In this document: positions 43,720 to 54,665 of the stretch, piece after piece
Layout of the letters: each line of letters opens with the position of its first letter
Position numbering within the stretch: the first letter of the stretch is position 1
Assembly (NCBI GenBank): GCA_012934845.2
Contig: WNNJ02003230.1
Span: forward strand, 124,001-188,000
From: Pomphorhynchus laevis
Lineage: Eukaryota > Acanthocephala > Palaeacanthocephala > Echinorhynchida > Pomphorhynchidae
Length of the DNA stretch: 64,000 nt
Reading direction: 5' to 3'
The notes under the pieces: model-generated
What the model was told of the DNA's origin: nothing
Database searches by the model: none
Seen by the model: the letters and a program-made list of their open reading frames with translations, nothing else
Program-made: the position numbers and the translations under genes

Positions 43720-46700
43720 GTGTTGAACTCGGATTTTCAACAATTGACGTCCAACGTTTCCATGGATAAACTTCTTATACCTCAACCTTTCAATCTGGAT
43801 CCAGACACATCAGATTGTCAAGACGAATGGATTCACTGGCGCCAAAAGCTACAAAATTTTTTCTCGTTGCAAGTCACAGTAACAGATGACCAGAAACGAT
43901 TTGTACTCATTAACTTACTGTCATCAAGACTTTACTTACTGATCAAAGATTCTAGAACATTCGACTCAGCCTTAAATATACTCGATAAGCAATTTCAGAA
44001 GCCAGTTAACGCGGTTTTTAATAGATTTCAACTGCATACTTGTCGTCAAGATAAAACGATGAATATCCAGCAATATGTGAGAAAACTTGAAGAGTTGGCA
44101 ACAAAGTGTAATTTTGAAGATGTCGATGCCGCAACTAACCGTCGAAGCCATATCATTGACGCCCTCGTCCATGGTCTACTAAATTCTTATATACGTGAGA
44201 GGATACTCGAATCGAATAAAACTGACTTCGATGAAATTGTTTTAATGGCATCATCTCTAGAGGCCGCACAACAACAAGCAGCCGTTTTTACTTCAAATGA
44301 CGAGACAAGATCAATGCTAGCATCGGTTTCAGCGGACAACAATAACGAACCCTCCCATTCCGAATTCGATGATGACAAATCGATTAACGCAGCCTTGCGA
44401 AACAAAATTACCAAACGCTGTTACTTTTGCGGTAATCATTATCACCCCCGCAGTAAGTGTCCTGCAAGAGACGTTACTTGCAACATTTGTTCTAAACATG
44501 GTCATTTTGCCAAAGTCTGTCAATCAAAATTAAAATTTTCCACCTCGACTTCATCGGCGTTATGTTCCATGTCCAACTTAGAGGATCCAAGTTCATTGAC
44601 TTCCATTACAATCAATGGTCAACAAATCGAATGTCTTCTAGATACGGGCAGTTCAGAAAATTTCATTGACACGAATATCGCACATAAATTACAACTGACA
44701 ACCACATCTTGCTGTAAAACAGTTTATATGGCGTCCTCCTCCTCTTGGGCCACAATTACAAAACAGTGCACAACAAACATTGAGTTGAATAAAAATACTT
44801 ATCCACGCTGCCGTTTTTCATTGTTGTCGTCATTATGCGCTGATGCCATATTAGGCAGAGAATTCATGAAGGAACATGAATTCATAACGTTCCCATTCGG
44901 TGGAAATTTGCCTGGACTAACTCTCGCTAACATATCTCCAGCATCTGCCATAAAAATCCAGCCATTAACACTTTTTCCGAATTTGCCGAAACATCTCATT
45001 CCAGTTGCCACGAAATCAAGAAGACAGACACTATCAAACGCCGAGTTTATTCGAAGCCAAGTAGCTAACTTACTCAAATCCGGCATTATTCGAGAAAGCA
45101 GATCGCCTTGGCGCTCACAGGTTCTTGTTGTTACAAATAGGAATGGTAGACAGAGAATGGTTGTCGACTACTCGCAAACTATTAACCGATTCACATCTTT
45201 GGATGCCTACCCTCTTCCTAATATCGATGACCTCATTTCGAAGATTGCAACACATTCCGTGTTTTCGACGCTCGATCTTTCCAGTGCTTACTATCAGATT
45301 CCATTGCTGGAGGAAGATAAAAAATACACGGCTTTCGAAGCATCAGGACGTTTGTACGAATTCCAGCGAATTCCTTTTGGGCTTACAAATGCTGTTTCTG
45401 CTTTCCAACGAATCATGAATAACCTCATCGAACACTATCAACTTGAAGGAGTATTTGCTTACTTAGATGACATCATCGTGTGTGGAAATAGCACTGATGA
45501 ACACGACAAAAGACTAGATCGTCTAACGACCATCGCTAATCAGCTCAACATCAAATTCTCTCCGGAAAAGTCGCGTTTGGGCAAGACACAACTCAATTTT
45601 TTGGGCTACCATATTCGACATGGTTGCATCAAACCTGACACTGAAAGAATTAAGCCATTTCTTACTTACCCGATTCCGGAAAATCACACTTCACTACAGA
45701 GACTCCTCGGTATGCTCGCTTACTATTCGAGGTGGATCCCTTCTTTCTCGGCAAAGATACGCCCACTGGTAGAATCGAAAGATTTTCCCCTCGATCGTGC
45801 TGTCATCCGACAGATAGAAGAAATAAAGTCGGAAATCTCGAATTCATTTTTATGTGCTTACAATCCGGATCTTTCCTTGACTGTTGAAACTGACGCCTCA
45901 TATTCATCTATCGGCGCGGTGCTCAGTCAAAACAACTGCCCCGTCGCCTTCTATTCACGATCCTTGCCTAAAACAGCGTTGCGACAGTCGAGTGTGGAAA
46001 AGGAGGCTTACGCGATTGTGGAAGCTCTTAAATATTGGAAGCATTTCCTGCTAGGACGCTATTTCATTGTCAAAACCGATCAGAGGTCAGTGTCATTTAT
46101 GTTTGATCAAAAACTGTCGAATCGCATAAAAAGTGACAAAATCGCTCGATGGAGAATTGAACTTGCACCTTACAATTTTGGCATTGAATACCGGCCCGGA
46201 CAATCAAATAAAGCTGCTGACGCAATGTCTAGGATAACATGTTCGTCTTGCAAAACAGTTAATGATCTTAAGATCTTGCATAATTCATTGTGTCATCCGG
46301 GTGTCAGTCGATTACTTCACTACGTTCGTTCGCATGAGTTACCTTTTGACAAAAGTGACGTTGCGGACGTTGTCTCTTCGTGTCAAATTTGCGCCGAATT
46401 GAAGCCTCGATACGCTAGACCAGAAACAGCACATGTCATCAAGGCTACGCATCCATTTGAACGGCTAAGCATTGACTTTAAAGGCCCATTGACATCAACT
46501 ACAGAAAACAAATATCTCCTTTGTGTCGTTGACGAATATTCTCGCTTTCCGTTCGCCATACCGTGTAAGGATACATCTTCTATATCAGTCATCAATTGCC
46601 TGAATCAAATCTTCAGTGTTTTTGGTTACCCAGCCAACGTTCACAGTGACCAAGCAACATGTTTTCAATCCAACGAATTCCGAACGTATCTAAATTCTCG

Positions 46701-47418
46701 CGGTATTAGCTGCACCCGCAGTTCGTGCTACAACCCACGTGGTAACGGACAGGCCGAACGATTCGTTGGAATAATCTGGAAGACAACCCAACTCGCCCTC
46801 AAAACTCACAGGAAAACACTGGCGGAATGGGAATTTGTTCTGCCATTGGTTTTGTCATCTTTGCGCAGCTTACTGTGTACCGCGATAGGGGAGACTCCAC
46901 ATCAACGACTATTTTCTTTCCCAAGGAATTCTTGTAACAAATGTATCGTTCCGAGATGGTTGGGAACAGGTGAAAACGTGCTTTTAAATCAGAATCCAAT
47001 GTCTAAATCAAATCCGTTGTTTTCGCAGGCTGAAATCTTACAATCAAATGGTAACTACGCTACTATTCGGAAACCTTGCGGGAAAGAGATGAATGTGTCC
47101 GTAAGAAGACTGACCAGGTACCCTATTACAAATTCTAACATAGATAACGATATGCTACTGATTGATCGGACATCAGAAGGAGACGGCATGCATTCAAAAA
47201 CCGACTCGACAATCGTATCACGACAATCATTGAATGGAGCTGATAATATTACACAAGTTGGAATCGGTAACTATCGGAGTGAAGAGAATCAACAAGTCGA
47301 ACATAATAGACTTCAAGAATTACGGCGTAGTCCTAGGGATAGAAGAACTCCGAAGTACCTAGACGATTATATAATCGGGGAAGACTGTGATAATCTAACA
47401 TGTAATCATATTGTATAA
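43720..47418 (+). CDS. Gag-Pol polyprotein of Gypsy element 3 (1232 aa)
   Basis: A single fused polyprotein. The first ATG is at 43720, but MDKLLIPQPFNLDP at residue 15 matches the start region of the related gag in element 2 and may be the real start. Domains in order: gag (to ~225), two CCHC knuckles (CYFCGNHYHPRSKCP at ~234 and CNICSKHGHFAKVC at ~254), protease (LLDTGSSENF at ~306), RT (DAYPLPNIDDLISKIA, FSTLDLSSAYYQI, and the catalytic FAYLDDIIVCG at ~578), RNase H (TVETDASYSSIGAVLSQ), HHCC zinc-binding region, integrase with FKGPL, VHSDQATCF and NPRGNGQAERF, and a C-terminal acidic tail ending RDRRTPKYLDDY. The frame runs past the 3' LTR start and ends inside it. No gag-pol frameshift is needed in this lineage. 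Confidence 0.95.
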   Translation: MLNSDFQQLTSNVSMDKLLIPQPFNLDPDTSDCQDEWIHWRQKLQNFFSLQVTVTDDQKRFVLINLLSSRLYLLIKDSRTFDSALNILDKQFQKPVNAVFNRFQLHTCRQDKTMNIQQYVRKLEELATKCNFEDVDAATNRRSHIIDALVHGLLNSYIRERILESNKTDFDEIVLMASSLEAAQQQAAVFTSNDETRSMLASVSADNNNEPSHSEFDDDKSINAALRNKITKRCYFCGNHYHPRSKCPARDVTCNICSKHGHFAKVCQSKLKFSTSTSSALCSMSNLEDPSSLTSITINGQQIECLLDTGSSENFIDTNIAHKLQLTTTSCCKTVYMASSSSWATITKQCTTNIELNKNTYPRCRFSLLSSLCADAILGREFMKEHEFITFPFGGNLPGLTLANISPASAIKIQPLTLFPNLPKHLIPVATKSRRQTLSNAEFIRSQVANLLKSGIIRESRSPWRSQVLVVTNRNGRQRMVVDYSQTINRFTSLDAYPLPNIDDLISKIATHSVFSTLDLSSAYYQIPLLEEDKKYTAFEASGRLYEFQRIPFGLTNAVSAFQRIMNNLIEHYQLEGVFAYLDDIIVCGNSTDEHDKRLDRLTTIANQLNIKFSPEKSRLGKTQLNFLGYHIRHGCIKPDTERIKPFLTYPIPENHTSLQRLLGMLAYYSRWIPSFSAKIRPLVESKDFPLDRAVIRQIEEIKSEISNSFLCAYNPDLSLTVETDASYSSIGAVLSQNNCPVAFYSRSLPKTALRQSSVEKEAYAIVEALKYWKHFLLGRYFIVKTDQRSVSFMFDQKLSNRIKSDKIARWRIELAPYNFGIEYRPGQSNKAADAMSRITCSSCKTVNDLKILHNSLCHPGVSRLLHYVRSHELPFDKSDVADVVSSCQICAELKPRYARPETAHVIKATHPFERLSIDFKGPLTSTTENKYLLCVVDEYSRFPFAIPCKDTSSISVINCLNQIFSVFGYPANVHSDQATCFQSNEFRTYLNSRGISCTRSSCYNPRGNGQAERFVGIIWKTTQLALKTHRKTLAEWEFVLPLVLSSLRSLLCTAIGETPHQRLFSFPRNSCNKCIVPRWLGTGENVLLNQNPMSKSNPLFSQAEILQSNGNYATIRKPCGKEMNVSVRRLTRYPITNSNIDNDMLLIDRTSEGDGMHSKTDSTIVSRQSLNGADNITQVGIGNYRSEENQQVEHNRLQELRRSPRDRRTPKYLDDYIIGEDCDNLTCNHIV

Positions 47419-47465
47419 CTATATTCTAGATTGTTGAATAAAGCCTTATTTGGTTTATCATTACA
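47386..47465 (+). repeat. 3' LTR of Gypsy element 3
   Basis: 80 bp. It overlaps the end of the polyprotein frame and is followed by the attag target duplication. Confidence 0.95.
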
Positions 47466-47640
47466 ATTAGTCAATTCATGAAAATGACTTTTATTTAAAA
47501 TTTCAATTTTTTATTTTAACTTGATTTAAATTATAAAAAATCTTATAACAATTATTAATTTTATTATTTAATTATTAAATTTTGATTTAGCATTATTATG
47601 TTTTATTTATTTTATAATTATATTAAATACGTAGACTCAG
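47466..47640 (+). mobile_element. Penelope-like 3' region, continuation
   Basis: After the attag duplication the sequence tcaattcatgaaaatgactt, then ttatttaaaatttcaatt, resumes the 3' region as seen at 15.04-15.08 kb. Confidence 0.5.
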
Positions 47641-47792
47641 TTAGCTGATTTGATTCATCTAACTTGCTGGAAAATTATAAGAAAAATATTGTCATATCCA
47701 TAATACATAGTTTCAGTATTTCTGACAGGTTATATTTACGGGAAAACAGAGTCCACAGGTCAATAATAACTTGTCAGTAGAACAAATATAAT
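47632..47792. repeat. Dispersed repeat, third copy, with inverted junction motif
   Basis: It starts with the inverted junction motif (aaatacgtagactcagttag) and continues with attgtcatatccataataca, gggaaaacagagtccacagg and caataataacttgtcagtag. It matches 30640-30720. Confidence 0.6.
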
Positions 47793-48729
47793 AAAAACTA
47801 TGAATAAATGTCATTAGCACCAATATTATGAATTACGCACATTCGTTTCGAATCAAACATTCCTTTCTTATTTATGTATATTTAATTGACATGACCATAT
47901 TTTCTATTACATAGAAAATTGTGCGGTAATTAATAACTTATGCTTGAAAGGTTTCGATGACTATCTACAATGGTTCATGTCCAAAGATGTCCATATACCA
48001 TAGTCCAAAATTGACTGTCTACAATAGTTCAAAAATGATTGTATACAATAATCTAAAAATATGCCAACAAAAGTCGAGTGTTATCTTCTTTATTAAAAAA
48101 TTTAAAAATTATTAATGTAGAACAGATTATTTTCCACTTTACTTCTTGTCATTGGGGTAGATTTTCCAAGACATCATATGACCACTCACTGTGTCAATGT
48201 CATCACAGGGTGACTCCCCAGAATTAGAGCAATCTATGTGATGAACTAGTTCGATCAAAGACTCGAAAAATTCAAAATTGTATTTCTGAAAATAATGGGT
48301 AATTTATTAATTATTTTTCATTGATAACTATTTAATAACTAATGATACAACTTTGAGCTGTGCTCATGATGTTTTCAATAAAATATCATAACATACAGAA
48401 TAATAACTATTTTTTAATTCTTGTTTATTAATTTTTAAAACCTAAATATTTAAAAAATAATAACTTAACAAAATTTTCTATGGTGTGATCATAAATAATA
48501 CCAGACTTGACACCAGACTGCATTATCATCACAGTAAATTAAAAAATTACATATCCATTTATTGCAAAATCTATCAAGACTACGAGCTTGCAAAACATGT
48601 TTGCTTTTATTTTGCTATAAAACCGGTTTAATAGATGATATCCAAGGATAAAATGAATTTGTTTTAATGAAAATCATATGCATCTTTGAGATAGTATTTC
48701 GCTAAAATATAAGGAATATATATTCCTCC
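47793..48729. other. Non-coding AT-rich stretch with short phrases repeated
   Basis: At 47960-48060 the phrase ctatctacaatggttca / ctgtctacaatagttca / ttgtatacaataatcta recurs three times. No gene was seen. Confidence 0.4.
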
Positions 48730-51550
48730 CAAAAATGGTAGAGGTTTCGCTACTTGCTGAAGAGAGTAATGCTAGTATCCTGGCATTCAGTGAATCTTAG
48801 TTGAATTCATACATTGATGACTCAGAAATTGCAATTCCCGGTTACAGCTCATACCGTTGTGATCGTGTTAATGTCAGAGGTGGCGGTGTAGTCATATACA
48901 CGCGAGATAGTATTACATCCAGTGTCCTATATCACGATAATGAGGAGATTAGTTACCAATCCCTATGGCGTCGTTTCAAAAGCCCTGATTCTTCTGTTAT
49001 CATTGGACTTGTGTACAGAAGTCCTATGGCATCCACCAAACGCCTCCGGAATGATTTAGAACGGTTTGCCTCTTACGAAAACTTCATCTTACTTGGGGAC
49101 TTTAATATGCCACGTATAGACTGGTCTACTTATTCCCGTTTGAGCGGCTGTGATTAGGAATCTTCTGAACTGCTCGATTTATTAAACGAGCTGAATTACT
49201 TTCAGTACGTAAATCAAGACACTCGTTTCAGAGGCTCTTCTAGAAGTCTATTAGATTTATGTTTGTCTAACCGTGATTTACCGATAAATATTGACTACAT
49301 ACAAGCTATAGGGAATAGTGACCATTGCAGTATGTTAATCTGCTTTTTGTTCGTTCTGCCTTCCATAAACACTTGTCAAATCGAGCTTAACGTTTTCAAG
49401 GCCGATTATAGCGCAATCGGTAGGCACCTTGATCGCGTTGTTTGGCTTGACCCATTTGTGGTCGGATTGGAATGTGCATGGAGGTTTTTTCGAGATACTC
49501 TTGCTTCTCTTCTAGACAGATATGCGCCTTTACGTGCTTCACGCTCCCGTAAATACAATAAGCCGTGGTTTGACTTAGAGTTAGGAAATCTTTTTAAGGA
49601 GTGTAAGATCCTTTATCGTCGATATCGTCAATCTAAAGTAGAATATCAATTATATCGAAACGCAAGAAACAGATTTACGGCACTTAAAAGATCAAAGAAA
49701 CTCTACTTTGAGAAATCACTCGTTCATAATATAAAGTATGAGCCAAGTTTATTTTTTCAAATATCGTGCATCCAAAAATCGATCGAGATGCAAATGTTTT
49801 CCGTAACGTGTGAGAAATAAAGTAGTTGTCGACGATTATATGGTCGCTAATACATTTGTAGAGACATTCTTTCCTAGAATAGATGAATGAGTTACTGTAC
49901 ACGGCACCTTTCATCATAATAAATCATCTAACTTGACGTCACATATTTCTATCGCTCATGTATATGAGCGACTTCGACGATTAAAACGGTGTCATTCTGC
50001 TGGTCCTGACGGATTGCCATCCATCCTACTTAGAGAATTAGCTTCCCGCATTTGCGGTCCACTACATCGAATATTCATATTTTCCTTATGCAAATCAAAG
50101 ATTTTCCTCGACTGGCTAAAATCGATAGTTTGCCCTGTATATAAAAAAGGTGATAGGTCATGCGCCAGCAATTTTAGACCAGTTAGTCTGACATGTATTT
50201 GCTGTAAGGTACTAGAGCGTTTGATTTTGTTACACATCAACCGCCATATTTCGATAAATAACCTTTTACATCCTGCCCAACATGGATTCCGTTCGAGTAG
50301 ATCAACATGTTCAAATCTTCTAATTGCTAGATATGATTGGTCCAGTGCTTTTGATGACCGTGTCGACACCGACGTGGTATTCGTGGACTTCTCGCGTGCT
50401 TTCGATACAATCAATCATAATATACTTATTGGCAAACTTATAGGACTTTACTTTGATTCTGTAATTGTTAATTGGATTCGTGCGTATTTATTAGATAGAA
50501 CTGCAGCAGTCAGAGTAAGTGGGACTTTGTCAGATTGGACTTCTATATATAGTGGTGTACCACAAGGATCGATTTTAGGACAAATTTTATTTAATATATA
50601 TATTAACGAACTCCCATCATTACTGCTGTCAAAAACGTTGTTGTACGCCGATAATCTTAAGGTCTATCGTTGTGTTGTTAATGACCTTGACTGACAAATG
50701 TTACAGTCTGATCTCGATACATTGACGTATTGGACAGCTGAGAACTGTTTAAGTATTAATGTGACAAAATGTGCATACATGCACATAGGGAATAAGTTTT
50801 CGACAACCAGCTACTCAATTAACTTTCAACCAATTCCTATGGTTCGTCAACATAGAGACTTGGGCGTCGTCGTTTCGGATGATCTAGGTACTAGGAAAAA
50901 TACGGAACAAATGTGCTAGAGCAACTCGAATTTCCGGTATGATTTCCAGATGTTTTAGTAAATTAGAAATTGAGCCATTTAAACTTTTATTCACTACTCT
51001 GTTCAAGTGCTCTTAACTATTGTTCTCCAGCATCATTCCCAGTTAACAAATAGGAAGATCTTCGTATTGAACAGGTATTGCGACGTTCTTCTAAACGGGT
51101 AGCGGGCCTTCATAACCTTACTTATAAGGAACGGTTAAGTCGCCTTAATATGCCCTCATTATCTTCACTTCGAGCACTAAATGACCTGGTTGTAGTGTGG
51201 CGGGCGATGAGCAATCCTGAGAATCTCGTTAGAAGTCTATTTCGTATGCGAAATGACTCAAGATTACGTGGTCCTCCACTTATGCTACAACGTAAACACT
51301 GGTGTAAAAAACATTAATTTTGCCGTGCGTGTCATTCCAGCTTGGAACAGTTTACCGACGGAAGTGGTGAAGCAAACAAAGAGACGTGGATTTGTATCTA
51401 CTTTGAAGAAACTGACTAATTTTAAATTACTTTGTTGTTAGTTTCCTTTTTATATTTTAAATTGTGGTGTCTATTGGGCTACGCTTGCTGACATTCTAGT
51501 AATAATTTTTTTAACGAAAGAGATTTTATCAATATCAATAAACATAAATT
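48730..51550 (+). mobile_element. CR1/Jockey-type LINE, 5' truncated, few breaks
   Basis: It contains endonuclease and RT in order. Endonuclease: ILAFSES, then a stop where a tryptophan is expected, LNSYIDDSEIAIPGYSSYRC, RGGGVVIYTRD, LGDFNMPRIDWSTY and a final GNSDHCSMLICF. RT: WLKSIVCPVYKKGDRSCASN, FRPVSLTCICCKVLERLILL, AQHGFRSSRSTCSNLLIARY, VDTDVVFVDFSRAFDTINHN, YSGVPQGSILGQILFNIYIN and LLYADNLKVYRC (YADN, where the second catalytic aspartate is replaced). The C-terminus has LTYKERLSRLNMPSLSSLRA. The 3' end near 51.55 kb reads tatcaataaacataaatttt. It is less decayed than the copy at 0.4-4.6 kb. Confidence 0.8.
49933..50694 (+). pseudogene. LINE reverse transcriptase core
   Basis: The open 253-codon core of the LINE at 48730-51550 covers the fingers and palm: motif A is VFVDFSRAFDTI, motif B GVPQGSILGQILFNI and motif C YADN. 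The YADD-to-YADN change and a stop right after VVNDLD mean the enzyme is not functional in this copy. Confidence 0.8.
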
Positions 51551-51589
51551 TTCATCTAATTTCTAACCGTTTGAACGCCAGTTGTTATG

Positions 51590-51915
51590 ATGTATCATCT
51601 GCATTTAGTTGAGCGCGTCGAATGCCAGTGAATCTGGATTCCGCACCTGGTCGAAGAATGCGCGAACTTCTCAAGCAAAGAGATGCACCCCTTGTAATGG
51701 CGAATGCCAATTTTCTTTTCAAGGTTGTTAGAATGTCAGCATATTCTTCTGCAGTATTATTGCTAGCTTTTGATGCAATTTTTTCAAAATCTTGATTACT
51801 TCATTGCTCATTCCGCCTGATGTAGAGAGAACTAAGGGGATAAATTCACGATGTTCAATTGTTTGAATGCGATCACTGTATTTTGCTCGTTTTCTACTGT
51901 CGTTATAATCAAATG
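51590..51915 (-). pseudogene. Retroelement protein C-terminus (STSGGM type), fragment
   Basis: The minus strand reads DSRKRAKYSDRIQTIEHREF, IPLVLSTSGGMSNEVIKI, then in the next frame TLKRKLAFAITRGASLCLRS. The pattern H-F-PLV-STSGGM...RL-F---R-A--C-RG-R is known to me from C-termini of invertebrate transposable-element polyproteins, and it is distinct from but analogous to the fragment at 25.1 kb. One frame change was seen. No other part of the element is nearby. Confidence 0.5.
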
Positions 51916-52230
51916 TTGACGAAGGACTTCAGCGAATGTTTGATTGAGCATAAATATAATATATTGTAACGTCAAAATACGTCCGCTTAAAACGTTCATT
52001 ACTTAATCCCGTTATTATTATTTGTTTGAAGAAGATTTATTATACACACAATATAAGGTTACCCGCAAATGGGTCCGAAATATTAAATTTAAATTAATTT
52101 TTTTAGGTGATGTAAGTTTTCGTAACATTTGACGATTGATTGTGGATAAGGAACAAGACTGTAAATTAGAAAAAGCCGCTACTGCAATTTTAGAATATTT
52201 GCGATCGAGATGTTTGCCAACAACAATAAT
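51916..52230. other. Spacer without recognised gene
   Basis: It could contain the upstream continuation of the fragment at 51590-51915, but no motif is convincing. Confidence 0.35.
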
Positions 52231-52497
52231 AATTTATTTGACGTGGCAAATGCGTGCCAACTGCACGCTTACAAGTCCACTAACTAAAAAAACAGCAAAA
52301 GTTAGATGAATTTCTTAAATTGTTTCAATGAGATCGGATTTGGCGTTTGAAACACGGCATTGAGGTTGATTGGCGTATATGAATGGGCAGATGATTCCAT
52401 GAAAGAGGAATGGCCACAAGGAAGGAGCGGAAGCCGAAAGAGGTAGAGTAGTTTGGGATATGTAAAAGAAGGGAATTACGGGAACGCAAAGAACAGT

Positions 52498-54665
52498 AAT
52501 TATTATTATTATTAAATACAACAGCAGCAAAAGAGCGTAGAGCTCGTACAGGCTGGGTACAGGGTTAAAAAAAATATCAATGAAAATCCGATTGTTTTAA
52601 GTTAGTACATTCTTCAGATTTCTCTTGAAGGACAAAATACTGGAGGCCGAAACCACTTGACTTGGTAGCTTATTCCAGCTTTTCCACGTTCGGTTGACAA
52701 TTGTGTTAAATCTTCTTCGTGGACGAATGTGGGTCTTTAACGTGAGGTGATGTCCCCTCAATCTGTTTGAATTTCGAAGTTCGAACAGTTTGCGGCAAAC
52801 ATGTTCCCTCTGTCCTTTTTGAACATTAAGCGCTGTCCACACAAACATTAAATCAGATGACTTTAAAGATTTCTTCACTGTGGTCACACCAAGTGCGTGA
52901 AGTCGAAAAATGAATGAGAGCTTGCGTTGGCTGGGTACAAGATGTGTGGCCTTGCGTAATATGGATTCGTACAGGTTCATCTCTGTCGTAGTTTGAGGGT
53001 GACAGGCAGGTGAAGCGTATCTCATTAAAGATAAGACATAAGCATTGTAAATTAACTTAAAATTGGATGCGTCAAGCTGGTCAATGGTCCTTTTAATAAG
53101 TCCTAAAATTCGACGGCATTTAGCAACTGTGTGACTGGTATGTGGGATGGTCGATAAGCTTCTATTTACGATCACTCCAAGGTCTTGAAATTGGAGAACT
53201 GTTTCAATTTCTCTTCCGTCAATGGTATATGATGAATTGATGTGTAGATGTCCGATGCGCATATGTTTTGACTTATCGGGGTTTAATACCAGTCCCCGTT
53301 GATTACACCATACCTTAATATTATCAATGTCTCTCTGGAGTATCATTGGATCTCGGCTATCGATTATTGGTCGCCAAATTTTCAAGTCGTCGGCATATAA
53401 ACCACATGGACTCGAAATAGCTGTAGTAAGCTCGTTGATGTAAATAATGAAGAGCAATGGACTGAGTACCGATCCCTGAGGAACACCGCGTCCAGGATTT
53501 CTTGTTTTTGACATTTGTTTTTAGCCAATACAGTAATCTTCCTATTTCTAAGGAAGGAGTTAATCCAATTAAGGAGGGTTCCTCTGATGCCGTACTGTTC
53601 CAGCGTAATAAGGAGGACATCATAGTATATCCGATCAAATGCTTTGCTGAGGTCGAAAAACAAAACATCAACACTAACTCCAGCCTCGGCATATCTGGTC
53701 CAATCACTCCTCGCAAGTATGAGGTTTGTGACAGTAGATCTTCCTGGGCGGAAACCATGCTGGTTGTCGCAGAGTACTTGGTTATCTTCTAGGTGCCCGA
53801 TGATTCGTTTAAAAAGCAGTTTCTCTAGCACTTTACAAGCAACGCAGGTAAGGCTTATGGGCCGATAGTTGCTTGCTAGATTACGGTCGCCTTTTTTGTA
53901 GAGAGGTCGGATTATAGAACATTTCCAATCTGATGGTATACAGCCTGTTGACAAGGAGAAATCGAATATGGTGTGTAAAGGTTCATATATTACTGGTGCA
54001 AGTTCCCGAAGAAGAATTGGAGGAATATTGTCTGGTCCTGCCGCAATTGATCGTGGTAGCTTTAGAAGTTCGTTAAGAACCTCAAATTTATCAAATGGAG
54101 TAAATTCGTAACACGGATATTGAGCTGTGGAGAATCTGGGGCAATACTGACAGGTAGGACTCTCTAGCGTGAATTGATCTAGGAAAATATTGGCAATTGC
54201 TTTGTCATCAGATGTGAGCTCACCGGTTTCCATAAATATAGAGTTAATCTCAGACGTAGTTGATTTTAATGAGCTGATATGTTTGAACAATTTACTGGGA
54301 TATCTTTTTGATGATCGACAAAGATTGGAAACGAAGCACCTGCGTTTCTGACGTTTGAGTGCCGTAACTTGATTTCGTAATTCCTTGTAATCGGTCCAAG
54401 AACAATTCTGTTCTTTGAATTTTTTGTAAATTTTGTCTCTTGTCTTAATCATTTGTTTAATCTGCGAGTCAAACCAAATGGGAGTTTTGTGGGATGTGCG
54501 CTGACGTTTTAAAGGGGAGAAGTAATTTAGAGCATTGATCAAAGTAGATTTGAAATTTTCCCAGCACTGATCTATGCCAATTTCATATGGATTAGGCCAT
54601 TGAATGTTTCGAATAGCTTGCGTCATACTTGCGAAATTCGCTTTGAAGGGATTCAATTCGGGTTT
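52498..54665 (-). mobile_element. CR1/Jockey-type LINE nested in LINE A
   Basis: A minus-strand LINE, 5' truncated just after the endonuclease (first in-frame residues MNPFKANFASM). The 3' end is a (TAA)n-like microsatellite at 52498-52515 after tttgctgctgttgtattt. A short possible target duplication, taat, lies at both edges. The RT spans 52597-54656 over two overlapping frames with one shift between motif A and motif B. It is younger than the LINE around it. Confidence 0.8.
52597..54656 (-). pseudogene. LINE reverse transcriptase, one frameshift
   Basis: The N-terminal frame (53382-54656) shows WFDSQIKQMIKTRDKIYKKF, PRSIAAGPDNIPPILLRELA, CSIIRPLYKKGDRNLASNYR, DNQHGFRPGRSTVTNLILAR and VDVLFFDLSKAFDRI (motif A). 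The C-terminal frame (52597-53514) shows GRGVPQGSVLSPLLFIIYIN (motif B), GLYADDLKIWRPI (motif C, intact YADD) and HLTLKTHIRPRRRFNTIVNR. All catalytic motifs survive. The single shift lies near 53.45-53.52 kb. Among the LINEs of this type in the window this is the best preserved RT. Confidence 0.85.

Larger units (their letters stand above)
43615..47465 (+). mobile_element. Ty3/Gypsy element 3, whole and young
   Basis: The LTRs are 80 bp each (43615-43694 and 47386-47465), identical as far as I can read, starting TGTGATAATC and ending ATCATTACA. The target duplication attag flanks both sides (43610-43614 and 47466-47470). One long open frame fills the interior. It looks whole, with no break seen, and is therefore recent. 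It is inserted in the 3' region of a Penelope-like copy. Compact LTRs and a fused gag-pol make it one of the smallest Gypsy designs. Confidence 0.95.
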
